NCBI GenBank assembly: GCA_037127255.1
Contig: JBANSL010000007.1
Span: forward strand, 65,937,538-66,001,537
Reading direction: 5' to 3'
DNA from: Persicaria tinctoria
Taxonomy: Eukaryota > Streptophyta > Magnoliopsida > Caryophyllales > Polygonaceae
DNA: 64,000 bases
Part shown: one piece after another, positions 1 to 10,461 of the stretch
Layout: each line of letters opens with the position of its first letter
Position numbering within the stretch: position 1 is the stretch's first letter
The notes under the pieces: generated by a model
What the model was told of the DNA's origin: nothing
What the model saw: the letters and a program-made list of their open reading frames with translations, nothing else
Database searches by the model: none
Program-made: the position numbers and the translations under genes

Positions 1-347
1 TTTGCATCTACTGCTGCAAAAACAACATTTTTATTGCTACAAAATAGTTATTTGCTGTTGTAAATCATGCATTGCATTCTTGAATTTTTGCTGAATTTTT
101 GAACATGTTTATGCTGCTGAATTGCCTATTTGTTTTTGCTGCAAACAACTTGTTTATGGTGCTGAATTGCCTAGCTATTTCAGAAGATGTTGTTGAATTG
201 CCTATTTCAGAAGATGTTGCTGAATCTTTAAGTTATTTGTTGCCGATGCAAACAGCTTGTTTATGCTTTGCTGAATTTATGCTTTGCTGAATTTTTGAAC
301 ATGTTTGTTGCTAGTGCTGAATTGCCTATTTGTTGTGGAATATATAG

Positions 348-725
348 GAGAAATATGAAAATCTAGCTGCTACTCAGCCACCAACTTATCCAATTTCAGA
401 AGATGGTGTTGAATGTGAATATCAAGAGAGAGAAATTGAGAAGCAATTGTGGAGTGAAGCGTGTGGTGGACCTAGTCATGGGAGAATATATGGATTAGGG
501 GAAGAGGGTAGAGCGCTTATTCGCACTGGCAAGGTGAGTGCTCCCTCCATCCAAGGCCAATCTTCGCAAGCTCGTGATGAAAATCGTGAGCAAGCCTATC
601 GAGACGAGGTCAAAGAGCTACGGAGTACTATTGCCGATCTTGTGAAGAATCAACAAGAATTTCAATCCACCATTATTCATCTACTTCAAGGAGGTCAAGT
701 TCCACCATCTACTTCCAACTCTTAG
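348..725 (+). CDS. C-terminal exon of a plant En/Spm-type (Ptta) transposase protein, partial
   Basis: The reading frame is open from a good 3' splice acceptor (AG at 346-347 after a T-rich tract) to the stop at 723-725. It contains the motif GGPSHGRIYGLG followed by a predicted coiled coil with KELRSTIADLVKNQQEF. This arrangement is typical of the C-terminus of plant transposase proteins of the Ptta/En/Spm family (often called Transposase_24), encoded beside the CACTA catalytic transposase. No ATG fits the start, so I treat it as the last exon of a spliced gene whose 5' exons lie left of the window. Positions 1-347 would then be intron, made of degenerate GCTGAATTGCCTATTTG-like repeats. Family assignment rests on motif recognition. 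Confidence 0.7.
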   Translation, partial: EKYENLAATQPPTYPISEDGVECEYQEREIEKQLWSEACGGPSHGRIYGLGEEGRALIRTGKVSAPSIQGQSSQARDENREQAYRDEVKELRSTIADLVKNQQEFQSTIIHLLQGGQVPPSTSNS

Positions 726-921
726 TTCTTGTAGGTAGGTAGTATGTGCAAGTTTGTGCAAAACTCTAACCAGTAAACTAATTCATGTGCAAATATTTTG
801 GGATCGATTTGCACCTTTTGTTTAGGGAGTTGGTCGGAATATATATGTTGGTTAGGATTATGATAGGTCATTTTAGATAGTTAAGTTTGACTTATGAGAG
901 TGTGGATAATTATAACCACAT

Positions 922-990
922 GGAGTTACTGTTGGCTGTTGGCCATTGGAGTTACTGTTGGCTGTTGGCCATTGGAGTTACTGTTGGCCA
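922..990 (+). repeat. 26-bp tandem repeat, about 2.6 copies
   Basis: The unit GGAGTTACTGTTGGCTGTT plus GGCCATT repeats at 922, 948 and 974 almost without change. It lies downstream of the CACTA transposase exon, in the presumed 3' non-coding part of the element. Confidence 0.85.
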
Positions 991-1145
991 TTTAAACTAG
1001 CATTTTGTGATGGCTTTATTTTGAAATTTAGGATTTTTTATAATATATCTTGTTTATGTTTGTTAATTATTGTCATTTAAAGCAAAATGCTCATTTCATA
1101 CAGCCTCAAATTTAAGAACAAAAAGGATTCGATGCAAGTAAATTT

Positions 1146-1665
1146 AACCTCGAATTTGGTCAAAAAAAATTAAAGATTAAATAAATTTAACCTCAAATTT
1201 AGGAAGGAAATTGCTAAACTTAACCTCCGAAAATTTTAATGAAATATGCCATTTCAATTTGTTGCACCACCCTTTAGCATCGTTACTATCCTTAAAAAAA
1301 CGGTAGCTAAATTGGATGCTATTTTACCCTCGAACCTACCCTTATTTTATTTAGAAGCTATATATCGATACTACTTAGCCTCGAAAGCTATAACCTCGAA
1401 AATACACATAAATTATAGTTCAAGGCAATTTGAAGGCTAAAGAGCATTAAATTTAGTTTCGAAATAGTTCGAGGCTAATAGTCTAGAAATTACCCTTCAA
1501 CGTATTTTGGGGCTATTTTACCCTCGAAGCAATATTTTCGAGGCTAAAGTTCGTGGCCGCATTTAACCTCGCTCTTCTAGCCCTCAAATTCTATTTCGAG
1601 GGCGAATCCGATGACAGTTTCGAGGGTAGCATATTTTCGAGGCTATATCCGAGGTTGTATTCGTT
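1146..1665. repeat. CACTA subterminal repeat field (CCTCGAA / TTCGAGG)
   Basis: Around fifteen copies or near-copies of CCTCGAA, CCTCAAA and their complements TTCGAGG/TTTCGAGG occur in both orientations, becoming denser towards the terminus. In CACTA elements such motifs are binding sites for the TnpA-type protein. Binding here is inferred from position only. Confidence 0.8.
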
Positions 1666-1788
1666 GTGAAATTCGAGAGTATAGACGCGTACGCGTTTTC
1701 TGGTAGTGCTATTTGGTCTATTTACATCTCTCAACACGCCTCGGGCCCTTGGATCCGTCATCTAAACGGAAAACTAGCATAGTGTATG

Positions 1789-1866
1789 GATCGTTTGACT
1801 TAAACCACTCTGATTATCAGAGTGGTTTAAGTCAAACGATCTATGGTATCAGAGTCTGATACCATA
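1789..1866. repeat. Two adjacent perfect palindromes with 1-nt loops
   Basis: Arms 1789-1814 and 1816-1841 are perfect 26-bp reverse complements separated by one T. Immediately next to them, arms 1842-1853 and 1855-1866 are perfect 12-bp reverse complements separated by one G. The second hairpin contains GGTATCAGA, similar to an initiator-tRNA primer-binding word. I see no gene or element boundary that explains it. Transcribed, it would form two nearly loopless hairpins. Confidence 0.9.
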
Positions 1867-2333
1867 TATACTGAACTATGTTAGGATTCATTATCCAGGG
1901 GTCGTTTGAAGCGGCGCATAAGCTAGTTGTACGTCCAGCACATAAGCCAAGTAATTAAGGTTTCATAAAAAAAAATAAAAATGGCAACAGATATAGTAGT
2001 TCAACAACTTATATACTAAGTTTAATTGTTTAAGTTGATGTTTAAATGTGAGACTAGCTATTTGGTAAATATATCTCTACAAGTTACTAGGTTATATAAG
2101 GCCGGTAAAACATGGGAAAGATAGGAGGGTTGGAGCAAGGTAAATAGAGAGAGTGGAGTACTACAATGGGCAATACAAAATACAGAAAGAAGAGAGAAAT
2201 AATGAAGGTGTCAAAGTCAGCCAAAACCAATCCAGCAAATATGGAAAACAACTTGAAGCATCTGCTCCTTTGGGCCCTCCTAATCAACATGTACCTACAT
2301 ATCACGTGCACCATGCTTTCATTTCTTTACCCT

Positions 2334-2374
<41 letters not shown>

Positions 2375-3408
2375 TTTTATATATAGAAAAAGGAAATTAA
2401 TTTGTGTGCTAATCGATCATATACTTTTTGCTTATAACTAGCTAATAAGAAATATAAGTAATATGTGCGGATAACCAGATGTTGAGAAAATACAATAGAG
2501 CTAGGTTGTATGATAAGTAGCTTATATAATGTATATCTTAACACCTGATGAAAGAACCTTAAAATTCGTCTTACAACAGTTTATCTGACATCATATCGTA
2601 TTATAATTTTTTTTTTTATCAACATATTTTCCGACCTCTTTATTTCAGACGATTGTAGAGAAACCTAAACGTACAAATAAATAAAAACTTTATAATGTAT
2701 AATGTAGACAAACCTATCTTAAAATCAACTATCCATATAATATAATGTTATAAATTAAGGGACAATGACTTAATTAATTGATCAACCTAATGAATGATGA
2801 TGGGCATTCGTATCTTTCATCAAGATATAAAGCATATATGTTTTAGATAAAACTTTAATGTATAAATGAAGCTTTTATATTATAAAAAAATATTATATAT
2901 GTATAATATATATGAACTCGTTAGTCGTTACTCGTTAGATATGGGTAGTGCAATTATGCAGATAAGCTAGCTGGTGTTGCACTAGACGTGTTGGACCCCA
3001 CCCCTTATAAAATTGATTTATTTAATTTCATCTTCTTTGTTTGTATTTTCAAAGAACTTTCAAATGTTCCCTGCAACTTGTGAATTTGTGAGTGAGATAT
3101 ATATCAAATAAACCCACCGTCCAACCACCAAGATAAAATTGTGTACTATCTACCCGATTTTCATTATAGTACTCACCTACACATAGTCAAGACAAGTGTA
3201 CTTATTTTTTGAAAAAATTATATATGTGGATTATCTTAATTATAGATCTGGTTTTGTGGATTCCTTAAACCAAATATTCCCTAATTTAGTTATCATCTTG
3301 TCTTAATTAATATATATTGTTCTTACTCATCTTGTCATCCACTGTACCTACGTTTTGATTTTTCATTTTTACTTTTTCCCATTCTTTTTCGGGAATAAGT
3401 TGTGAAAT
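1867..3408. other. AT-rich intergenic sequence
   Basis: Apart from a CT microsatellite I see no convincing gene or element in this stretch. Open frames here are short and lie in low-complexity DNA. Confidence 0.6.
2331..2375. repeat. (CT)n microsatellite
   Basis: About 45 bp of uninterrupted CT dinucleotides apart from one extra C near 2352. Confidence 0.95.
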
Positions 3409-3588
3409 TGTGAAACCCGGTCAGGCCGGTCGTTTGAAAATAGGAATCGTCTCAGTTTTATTTTGTTTTTGTTATAAGGTCGGGATCCACCATTCTAACA
3501 TAAAAGTTTGAACTATTGTGTATGGGTTTTCCATCCCTTATATTTTGGTAATTGATTTTCCTCTAAATCAATGTGGGTATTTCCAACA
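3409..3588 (-). repeat. Solo-like copy of a short LTR family (copy A)
   Basis: Read on the minus strand, this copy starts TGTTGGAAAT and ends TTTCACA, so it has TG...CA termini. It matches the LTRs at 5383-5579 and 5783-6520 along its length, for example the GGTGGATCCCGAC segment and the word CCAAAATATAA. A few tens of bases of the family's internal region appear to follow at 3589-3640 (CGCCTATTCAAGTACAAC). It is about 180 bp against 197 bp for the intact copy. Confidence 0.65.
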
Positions 3589-4589
3589 CGCCTATTCAAG
3601 TACAACATGTTTAAGTACAACCTGCTATTTTTCAGATTCGTCCAAACACCGAAATTAATTTGGGGCTTTCGATGCTTTTGGGATCTGCTTCCCGATTTCA
3701 TCGTTCCCCTTGTCCAATTCTACATACAACCCCTTTTCTCAACCCACGACTATTAGTTTGAGTTTGAGCCTTGTCAAATTTGTGCAGACAACACCAACCC
3801 TTCGTCCTCGGCTCTCAACTTGTGTTTGCATTGTGCCTCACCCCCCCTCCCCCACCCCCTTCCCGCACGCCTCTGCGTTGGCTTCAGCGTGGCCCTGCCC
3901 GCTCGCCGGCACTCGTCCTCGATTCATCCGAGGTTTGCGGGTGCGAGCTAGTTTCGACATCCCATCTCGTCTAGCTTGGCGTTGCTTGGGCTTGCCATTG
4001 TCGTTGGTGGGCCTAGGCTAGTTTCGGCCTCCTCCGGTGGTCGGGACTAGTTTCGGTGCTGAGCGGTGCCTCATTGTTTCTCCGATGGCGTCCGCTCCTT
4101 CCATTTGCATCTATGGCCTTTGGGTGCCTTGGGCCTGAGTGGCCCGATGTTTCGGCCCGAACGCTGTTCTTTGGACCCAAAGACTTTGTCTTGGGCCCAA
4201 AACACCCCATTAACCAAAAAAGAAAAACAAAAAACAAAACAAAAAAGAAACGCTTTATATATATTTTTTTTTCCTATGGAACCACTCGAACGGTTTCAAA
4301 CTTAAGCTAGCCAGAAAGGGCTTGACAAAATCCTGAATGAGCTTGATAAAATCCCGAAAGAGCTTGTCTAAATCTCGTATGGGCTTGTCTAAAAATTCCA
4401 ATTGGCTAATTCTTTTGGCCTTTTTGCACGAGCTTTGTGTGGCTATAATTTCGGCGTTTTCTTAGAGGTCTTCTGCTTGGTTGGGGACGTGAAGTTTGGA
4501 GTCGGGACTGGTTGGGGTCGATAGGGTGCGTTCAGGGCGACTCTGAAATCGGGGAGGAGCTTCCTTGGAGTTTCGTCTGCGCTTCTTTA
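3589..4589. other. Unassigned, partly GC-rich stretch
   Basis: The segment 3830-4210 is GC-rich with poly-C runs and has overlapping open frames on both strands, but no protein family is recognisable. At about 4315-4395 there are four degenerate copies of a 21-23 bp unit (AGCTTGATAAAATCCCGAAAG). It lies between two LTR copies of the same family and may be decayed internal or flanking DNA of that element. Confidence 0.4.
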
Positions 4590-4904
4590 AGCTATTGTAT
4601 ATGGGCTTCAACATCCCGCATGGGCTTAGCTCAACCAGTAATAGGGGTGACATTTGGAGCATGGACCAAGGATCGAATCTCACCAGCGGCAGTGTGGGAG
4701 CAACCTCTCAAATGAGGGGGGCTCCTTTGTGCGCAATGAGCACTAAGCCCTTGTTACCGGTTGAATCACCATGATTTACCTCATCTCACAATCTCCGTTG
4801 GGTCGGAGGGTGAGGGGCGCCCGAGGTGAGCGATTTAACCTTTTTGGAGCTCGGTATTTGATTTGCCCTCAAAACCAATGGGGCTGGACTTTTTATTCCC
4901 AACA
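4590..4904 (-). repeat. LTR fragment of the same family (copy B), interrupted by a SINE
   Basis: The right edge ATTCCCAACA (minus-strand TGTTGGGAAT) and the piece around GCTGGACTTT match the LTR at 5383-5579. The distal half of the LTR is missing, and 4621-4846 is inserted sequence. Confidence 0.5.
4621..4846 (+). mobile_element. tRNA-derived SINE (candidate)
   Basis: An RNA polymerase III box A-like word TTAGCTCAACCAG (4626-4638) is followed about 30 bp later by a box B-like word GGATCGAATCT (4670-4680), the spacing of a tRNA-derived promoter. The body is about 225 bp, contains a hairpin around CCTCTCAAATGAGGGGGG, and ends near a T5 run (4841-4845). It interrupts an LTR that is continuous elsewhere, which supports insertion. 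I could not define a clear target duplication. Confidence 0.55.
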
Positions 4905-4916
4905 CGCCTTGTTAAG

Positions 4917-5227
4917 GCTCCGTTTGGAAAAAACAAAATCCATCAGCTAGCTTACTGGACCTTTTCATTTTGATATTATATATATCGTTGTAAATAAAAT
5001 TATAAGATTTTAGTTTAATTAACTTTTGGAAGGAGAATATTTTAACAGCTGCTTCCTGAAGCTTTTCGCAGCTTATGATTTTCTATTCACAAGTTTCTTA
5101 CTACAACCGCTAGGTTTACCAAACATCGATCATACTAGCTTATTAACATATATTTAACACAAATAACCCATCAGCTTTAGCTAGCCCATCAACTAGTATT
5201 TTGTCAAACGAATGGGCTCCGTTTGGT
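4917..5227. mobile_element. Possible MITE with degenerate inverted ends
   Basis: The left end reads CGTTTGGAAAAAAC followed by a GCTAGCT word. The reverse complement of the right end gives CGTTTGACAAAATAC, also followed by a GCTAGCT word. The two ends pair as imperfect inverted repeats, and GGCTCCGTTTGG occurs directly at both borders. There is no coding capacity and the exact borders and duplication are uncertain. Confidence 0.35.
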
Positions 5228-6520
5228 ATTTGAATATTTATTCTTCTTCTTCTTTTGGGTCAAGACTCTCAAGCTCTTTAGAGCTCACCCGATTTTTTTA
5301 TGATGGGTTTCGGCATCTCAATCTCTTTTAGCCTAACCCAAAATCCAGAAAAACCGACCCGCTCGGACTTGTTTTGATATTATGTGAAATCCGAGAAACC
5401 CTAGTCGGATCATTTGGAAATGAGAGTTGTGTTGGATTTATTTTATTTTCTATTATAAAGTCGGGATCCACCGTTCTTACACAAAGTTTAAACTATTGTG
5501 TAGGGGCTTCAACGTCCTTTATATTTTGGCATTAGATTCGTCTCCTAAACCAATGGGGCTGGACTTTATGTTCCCAACACGCTCCTTCAAGTGCAACCCG
5601 CCTAGATCAGGTTGAAACATGGACATTTTTTCTTCTTCTTTTGGGTCAACACTCTCAAGCTCATTAAAGCTCACCCGGATTATTTTTTTTTGTTTTTACG
5701 ATGGATTTCGGAATATCATTCTCTTTTAGCCTAACCCAAAATCCAAGAAAAACTGACCTCGCCCGGACTTGCTTTGATACCATGTGAAATTCCGAGAAAC
5801 CCCGATCGTGTCGTTTCAAAATGAGAGTCATGTTGCATTTTTTTTTTGTTGTTGTTATAAGGTCGGAAACTGTTGTGATGTGTGGATGATTGTCCCACAT
5901 CGAAAAACACGAGAACCCGAGCCTTGCATATAAGTCAGTGGGTCACTCCTCCTATTTGCCAAATGGTTTTAGGATGGAACCCCACTGGTCTTGTGTGCTC
6001 GGCTTGGGTGCGCATGATGCGCTCTGATGTGTGGACCCCCCACGGTTATATGGCCCACCGGGAGTTATCATGGTATCGGAGCGGTGCGGTCCGGGACCCT
6101 GGTCGATCTACTACTGGGCTAGCCGACCTTAAGGCTCAAGACGTCAAGTGCAACTGGCTTATATTGCGAGACCAGGCAGTTGCACTTGAGGGGGCGTGTT
6201 GTGATGTGTGGATGATTGTCCCACATCGAAAAACACGAGAACCCGAGCCTTGCATATAAGTCAGTGGGTCACTCGTCCCATTGCCAATTGGTTTTAGGAT
6301 GGAACCCCGCTGGTCTTGTGTGCTCGGCTTGGATGCACATGATGCGCTCTGACGTGTGGACCCCCCACGGTTATATGGCCCACCGAGAGTTATCAGAAAC
6401 TACTGTTCTAACACAAATATTAAGGCTTAAACAACGTATTGTGTAAAACGTTTCACCACCCTTTATATTTTGGTACTTGATTAATTAAATCAATGTGGGA
6501 TGAACTTTTTATTCACCACA
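5225..6520 (-). mobile_element. Short LTR element in tandem form (LTR-internal-LTR-internal)
   Basis: Read on the minus strand, the first LTR is 6520-5783 (about 208 bp after removing the nested TRIM). It is followed by a primer-site word TGGTATCAAAGC (5782-5771), matching initiator tRNA-Met. Then come about 200 bp of internal DNA, a purine-rich stretch CACTTGAAGGAGCG, a second LTR (5579-5383, TG...CA), a degraded primer site and a second, truncated internal copy (to about 5225). There is no coding capacity. Sharing a central LTR in this way is typical of TRIM-sized elements after unequal recombination. The outer end is not defined. Confidence 0.65.
5871..6395 (+). mobile_element. Complete TRIM (terminal-repeat retrotransposon in miniature)
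   Basis: Two near-identical LTRs (5871-6070, 200 bp; 6197-6395, 199 bp) begin TGTTGTGATG and end GTTATCA. The left LTR is followed directly by TGGTATCGGAGC (6071-6082), a primer-binding site for initiator tRNA-Met. The 126-bp interior ends in a polypurine-like GAGGGGGCG before the right LTR. The 5-bp duplication GAAAC flanks both sides (5866-5870 and 6396-6400). The element split an older LTR (5783-6520) of another family. It has no coding capacity; apparent reading frames inside it simply repeat with the LTR. Confidence 0.92.
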
Positions 6521-8532
6521 TATTTATCTAATTGATTGTACAATTGTTTAGCGGATATAGTCTAATAATAAATTAATAAAAGTACTCCATTGCATATTTA
6601 ATGTATTCAAATTCGAAAAGGCTTGTTAAATAAAGGCTAGGAATCCTTTACCAATAAATTTTTTTACATTTTGATCTTTAATTTTATGTAATGCCTAAAA
6701 TGTATTTAAACTATGAGCCATATTCTCCATTCCCCCCAAATTATATAGTAAAAGAAAAAAAAATCGAAAGATTTGTGAGGAGACGGGGACATACAAGTGC
6801 TACTTATCTAATAACTTGTGTCTTTATAAATGGTTTAATGTCTTTAAAGTACCATACAAAGACATATCACAATAATTAGGGAAAATTAATAAAGGACCCA
6901 TCTAAATTAATAAAAACAACATTTTGTGAACAAAATTTAAAAGCCATCTAAATTTCTCATTTATTTAATTGTTTGATTGAACATAAGTATATTTCCTAGG
7001 AAGTTACTTTACATAAATTCAATTACCATGAATTACAATTCCTAAAAATTTAAAAAAATATGTATGGGTAAGTTATAAGATATAACAAATTTAAATAGAG
7101 TAATGTGGATTTTTTTTTTATAAAAAAAAGGGTGAAATTGCAACTTGGCCTATTTTAGTTGGCAACTCAAAACCCCTAGAAAGTAGAAATCTCAAAAAGA
7201 AGTAAAATATATGCATTTGGTTGATATTTAATATCTAAAAACCTAACAATTCAACATCCTAGATGGTTAAATTCTTGTAATTTGAAGAAAGTTCATTTAC
7301 CTAGCTCCTATGTAAGTTCAACTTTCACCTATTTGTATTTAAAAATTTCGAATTCCCCCATTTAGTCATCTAGAATAATGTACAAATCAACTAATCACAT
7401 TTTCACAATCCTCATGAAATGAGCCTTATGGGAATTCAATTCATAATTTCATATGAAGTAAGTTCTCATAAATTTCAATTTCCAAATAGAATCTTACTAA
7501 TCCCTTTAGTTAAGCAAAATTCCCCAATTTTATGAGAATTTGAATTTATATGAAATCAAATTCCCGTGTATTTTCAATATTAAAATACTCAGCTAATTAA
7601 ATACATATATTTATCCTACTTTTTCATTTTTTTAAATTGTTGAACAAACGAGCTCAACCTGTAGAGTACAAATCTTATTTTTTTAAAAAAAATTATTTTT
7701 TAACCAAGGGAAATTATTTTAATATGAAAAGGAAGTAGTCATGAAATTAATCATCCTCAATAATTTAGAAGTTTATTTATTTTGAAACCCCTTACTAAAT
7801 ACTTTAAAAAAAGATCCAAAATTTTCATTAATAAGTAAGAATGAAGAGGAAATGAGAAACAAAGTCGAACTATTTTTCTTGTAATATTAATGGTGACTCC
7901 TTTTGTCAAATGAAAAAAGTCTTAAGATGGATTTACTATACTGTTTTCTATATTAATTATGATAGATTTTTCAATTGGCCGGATTCACTTAGGGAAGAGA
8001 CTCGATTTTTATATAGGTCTCCAAAATTGAGAAAATGATTTTTTAATTTAGAAAAAAACGTAGTTAATATGCATATAAGTCTAACACCAAAACAAAGATC
8101 CAAAATGAAAAAGCAAATCGCAAGAGAATATCTAGTCTAGAAATTGACCGATAAATTGAGAAGTTAGATTTCATTAAATCTACAAATTTCGCACTAAATA
8201 AAATAGGTCCTTACACCATAAAAGGTATAGTTATATGGTGATAAAATGGTAGTGATGAAGATGTCACAAATTGCGAGACAAAGGTGACATACGGAACTGT
8301 AAATTGACACCCTGCACTATCCTTCTCACTACTCATTTCTTCACTTCACTACCCTCCTCCTCCTTTACCTTAAAGCTTCCTTCTCCCTCCCTCCCTCCAA
8401 TCTATTGTTCAACAAACCCTTAATTAGATCGAGATTGAGATCGAAATCGAGATCGAGCCCCGATTCGAAATTAGGGTTACCCTTGAGCTCATATAATCGA
8501 CCAATATACTCTAGTAGCTAGGTAGCTAGTTG
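6521..8532. other. AT-rich region upstream of the TCP gene, with presumed promoter and leader
   Basis: I see no coding sequence or intact element. An imperfect inverted repeat is visible at about 7425-7565 (GGGAATT/AATTCCC ends with TTCTCATAA words inside), perhaps a decayed MITE. The last 230 bp (about 8300-8532) are pyrimidine-rich with CTCC and GAGATCGA repeats, as expected of a plant 5' leader. The transcription start is not determinable here. Confidence 0.45.
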
Positions 8533-9657
8533 ATGATTTCCATGGCTGACGAACCCTCCTTCTCCCGCCCCAACCTCCACCTACATCTCCTCCACCAGAA
8601 GCCCCTCCCCCAACTCAACACCGACGATCACTCTGGCGCCGGCGTCACAACCGCCGCCACATCTGAATGGCCGCCGCCTCCTTCGCACCCACCCACGCCT
8701 TCCCCGCCGGCCAAGAAGGCGACCACCGCCACCACTACTGTTAAGCGGACGTCCACCAAGGACCGACACACCAAGGTGGACGGCCGGGGGCGGCGGATCC
8801 GGATGCCGGCTCTCTGCGCCGCCCGGGTGTTCCAGCTGACACGCGAGCTCGGACACCGCACCGACGGCGAGACTATCGAGTGGCTCCTCCACCAGGCCGA
8901 ACCGGCTGTCATCGCCGCCACGGGGACCGGCACCATCCCCGCCAACTTCTCCTCCCTCAACCTCTCCCTCCGCAGCTCCCGGTCCTCCTCCACCGTCTCC
9001 GCCGGCCTCGGCCTCCCCGGCGCTGCAGGGTACTTCTCCGGCCGGAACTTCCTGATGCCGGATGTCGACCCTCGCCGGAGAAATCCGTTATCCGGCTCCG
9101 GGCTCGAATTGTGCTCCAACAATAATGTGAACGCTGTGCTGCTGCAGGCCAGGCAGGCCCAGAGCTTCCTGGATGACACATCCAGGTGTCAGCCTCCACC
9201 CGGGCCCACCAAGACCGACGTCGACGACCACAACCACAGCCACAGCCGTGATCAAACGGCTGGAAACATCCTCCATCTAGTATCTGGCGGGCCGGGCTCA
9301 GGCCCGACATCCGGCCCGCCCGCAGTCCGGATGGTCCCGGGCGGCTACGGAGGCGGCGGAAACTTGCTAGTAAGCGGTGAGAACAATAATGCAATGTGGG
9401 CGTTTCCGACGGGGGGCGGCGGCAATGGGTTGCATTTCATGAACCTGGCGACCCCCATGGCCTTACTGTCGGGCCAGCAGGCGGGCTACGGCGGGGGAGG
9501 TGTCGGTGGCGGTGGCGGAGAGGGGCAATTTGGGATGCTGATGTCACTAAATTCGTTTAGGAATTTTTCAGGAGACAGTAATCAACATCATCAGGGGAAT
9601 GATCAGCAATCGAATGTGAGCCAAAGTAGGGCGAGCGATCAAGATGAAACATCTTGA
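8533..9657 (+). CDS. Class I TCP transcription factor (TCP8/14/15/22/23-like)
   Basis: This intronless gene encodes 374 residues from the first in-frame ATG (8533); a second ATG at 8542 (MADEP) has G at +4 and could also be used. Residues about 72-130 form the TCP domain: a basic region with [17 protein letters not shown], then helix-loop-helix with [20 protein letters not shown] and [20 protein letters not shown]. The sequence right after the domain, [15 protein letters not shown], and the later block [17 protein letters not shown] are features I associate with the TCP8/TCP14 branch of class I (PCF) proteins. The N-terminus is Pro/Thr-rich and the C-terminus Gly-rich, with probable disorder. 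Family knowledge: such factors bind GTGGGNCC-type sites in the nucleus and control growth and cell division. The coding region is GC-rich against AT-rich flanks. Orthologue identity is not certain. Confidence 0.93.
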   Translation: MISMADEPSFSRPNLHLHLLHQKPLPQLNTDDHSGAGVTTAATSEWPPPPSHPPTPSPPAKKATTATTTVKRTSTKDRHTKVDGRGRRIRMPALCAARVFQLTRELGHRTDGETIEWLLHQAEPAVIAATGTGTIPANFSSLNLSLRSSRSSSTVSAGLGLPGAAGYFSGRNFLMPDVDPRRRNPLSGSGLELCSNNNVNAVLLQARQAQSFLDDTSRCQPPPGPTKTDVDDHNHSHSRDQTAGNILHLVSGGPGSGPTSGPPAVRMVPGGYGGGGNLLVSGENNNAMWAFPTGGGGNGLHFMNLATPMALLSGQQAGYGGGGVGGGGGEGQFGMLMSLNSFRNFSGDSNQHHQGNDQQSNVSQSRASDQDETS

Positions 9658-10233
9658 TTTATCATAAATAATAAATTATATATGACTGATTGCTATTGAT
9701 TTGTGTAAGTGTGGATTTGATGACAAGATTGATTTTGTATTAGTGTGGATTTAATATATATGTCGATGTCGGTGTGTTTGAGATTTTAATTAATTAATCA
9801 TTACAGCACTATTAATTTTGTGGTGATGGAGGGGTATTGTATTGCCACAGGAAAATTAGGACGTGTGTGATTTGATTTTTAATTGCAGGTGACTTGATAT
9901 TGCATGTATGTAAGATCTATGATTATGGATATCATGGATTTGGGAATTGAGTTCATTAAGATTCCCTTCAACGGAATTTTGTTGGTTCATAGTTTGTACA
10001 TACTTATTCAAATGTATAATAACTTCTTGAGTTTCCATTTGATGGTGTGTTATTGGTATGTTTTTTTTTTTTGGTGAAGGTGTTTTTGCTATGTATAGAA
10101 TGCAATGTATTCGATCCAAGTTCTGATTAGCAAATGATTAATTTTAGGTTGCAAATTATTAATTAGAAAGCATAAATATGATATGATGTATATATCTTCA
10201 AAAATCACCTTACAACTTTCAATCTCAATAGGA

Positions 10234-10286
10234 GTATTATATTATATTATATTATATTATATTATATTATATTATATTATATTATA
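10234..10286. repeat. (ATTAT)n pentanucleotide microsatellite
   Basis: About ten perfect ATTAT units run to the start of a TATATA stretch. Confidence 0.95.
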
Positions 10287-10332
10287 TATATATAGAAAGA
10301 GAGATGATGGTTTTACACTATGAACATATTGA

Positions 10333-10461
10333 TTATTCGTACATAACAATATAATTATTTATCTGATGTAATGTAATTATTCATATATATTAGTAGTCTT
10401 TTCATATAAAATTTATTTGTGTATTGTAACATGATTATTCACGTGAGTTATGTACGAATAA
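10333..10461. repeat. Inverted repeat with 15-bp perfect arms, MITE-like
   Basis: TTATTCGTACATAAC (10333-10347) and its exact reverse complement (10447-10461) enclose about 99 bp of AT-rich DNA. Flanking bases are partly complementary too. It is non-coding and could be a small MITE remnant. Confidence 0.5.

Larger units (their letters stand above)
1..1708 (+). mobile_element. CACTA (En/Spm) DNA transposon, 3' part, cut by window edge
   Basis: The right end is at 1696-1708, TTTTCTGGTAGTG, the reverse complement of the classic CACTACCAGAAAA terminus of CACTA elements. Inside this end, from about 1146 to 1665, lies a dense field of short direct and inverted CCTCGAA/TTCGAGG motifs, which is the usual subterminal architecture of the superfamily. 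The last coding exon (348-725) belongs to the plant En/Spm-associated transposase family. The left end lies outside the window, so the TIR pair and the 3-bp target duplication cannot be checked; the flanking triplet on the right is CTA (1709-1711). Confidence 0.88.

Noticed and set aside
3710..4310. Several GC-rich open frames on both strands
   Set aside because: Overlapping frames in C-rich and G-rich low-complexity DNA, no recognisable family, no splice structure.
5882..6446. Open frames of 125 and 76 residues with repeated words
   Set aside because: They are translations of the two TRIM LTRs and have no protein-like features.
8628..9179. Open frames on the minus strand and in other frames across the TCP gene
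   Set aside because: They are shadows of a GC-rich coding sequence. The plus-strand frame carries the TCP domain and the antisense translations match nothing.
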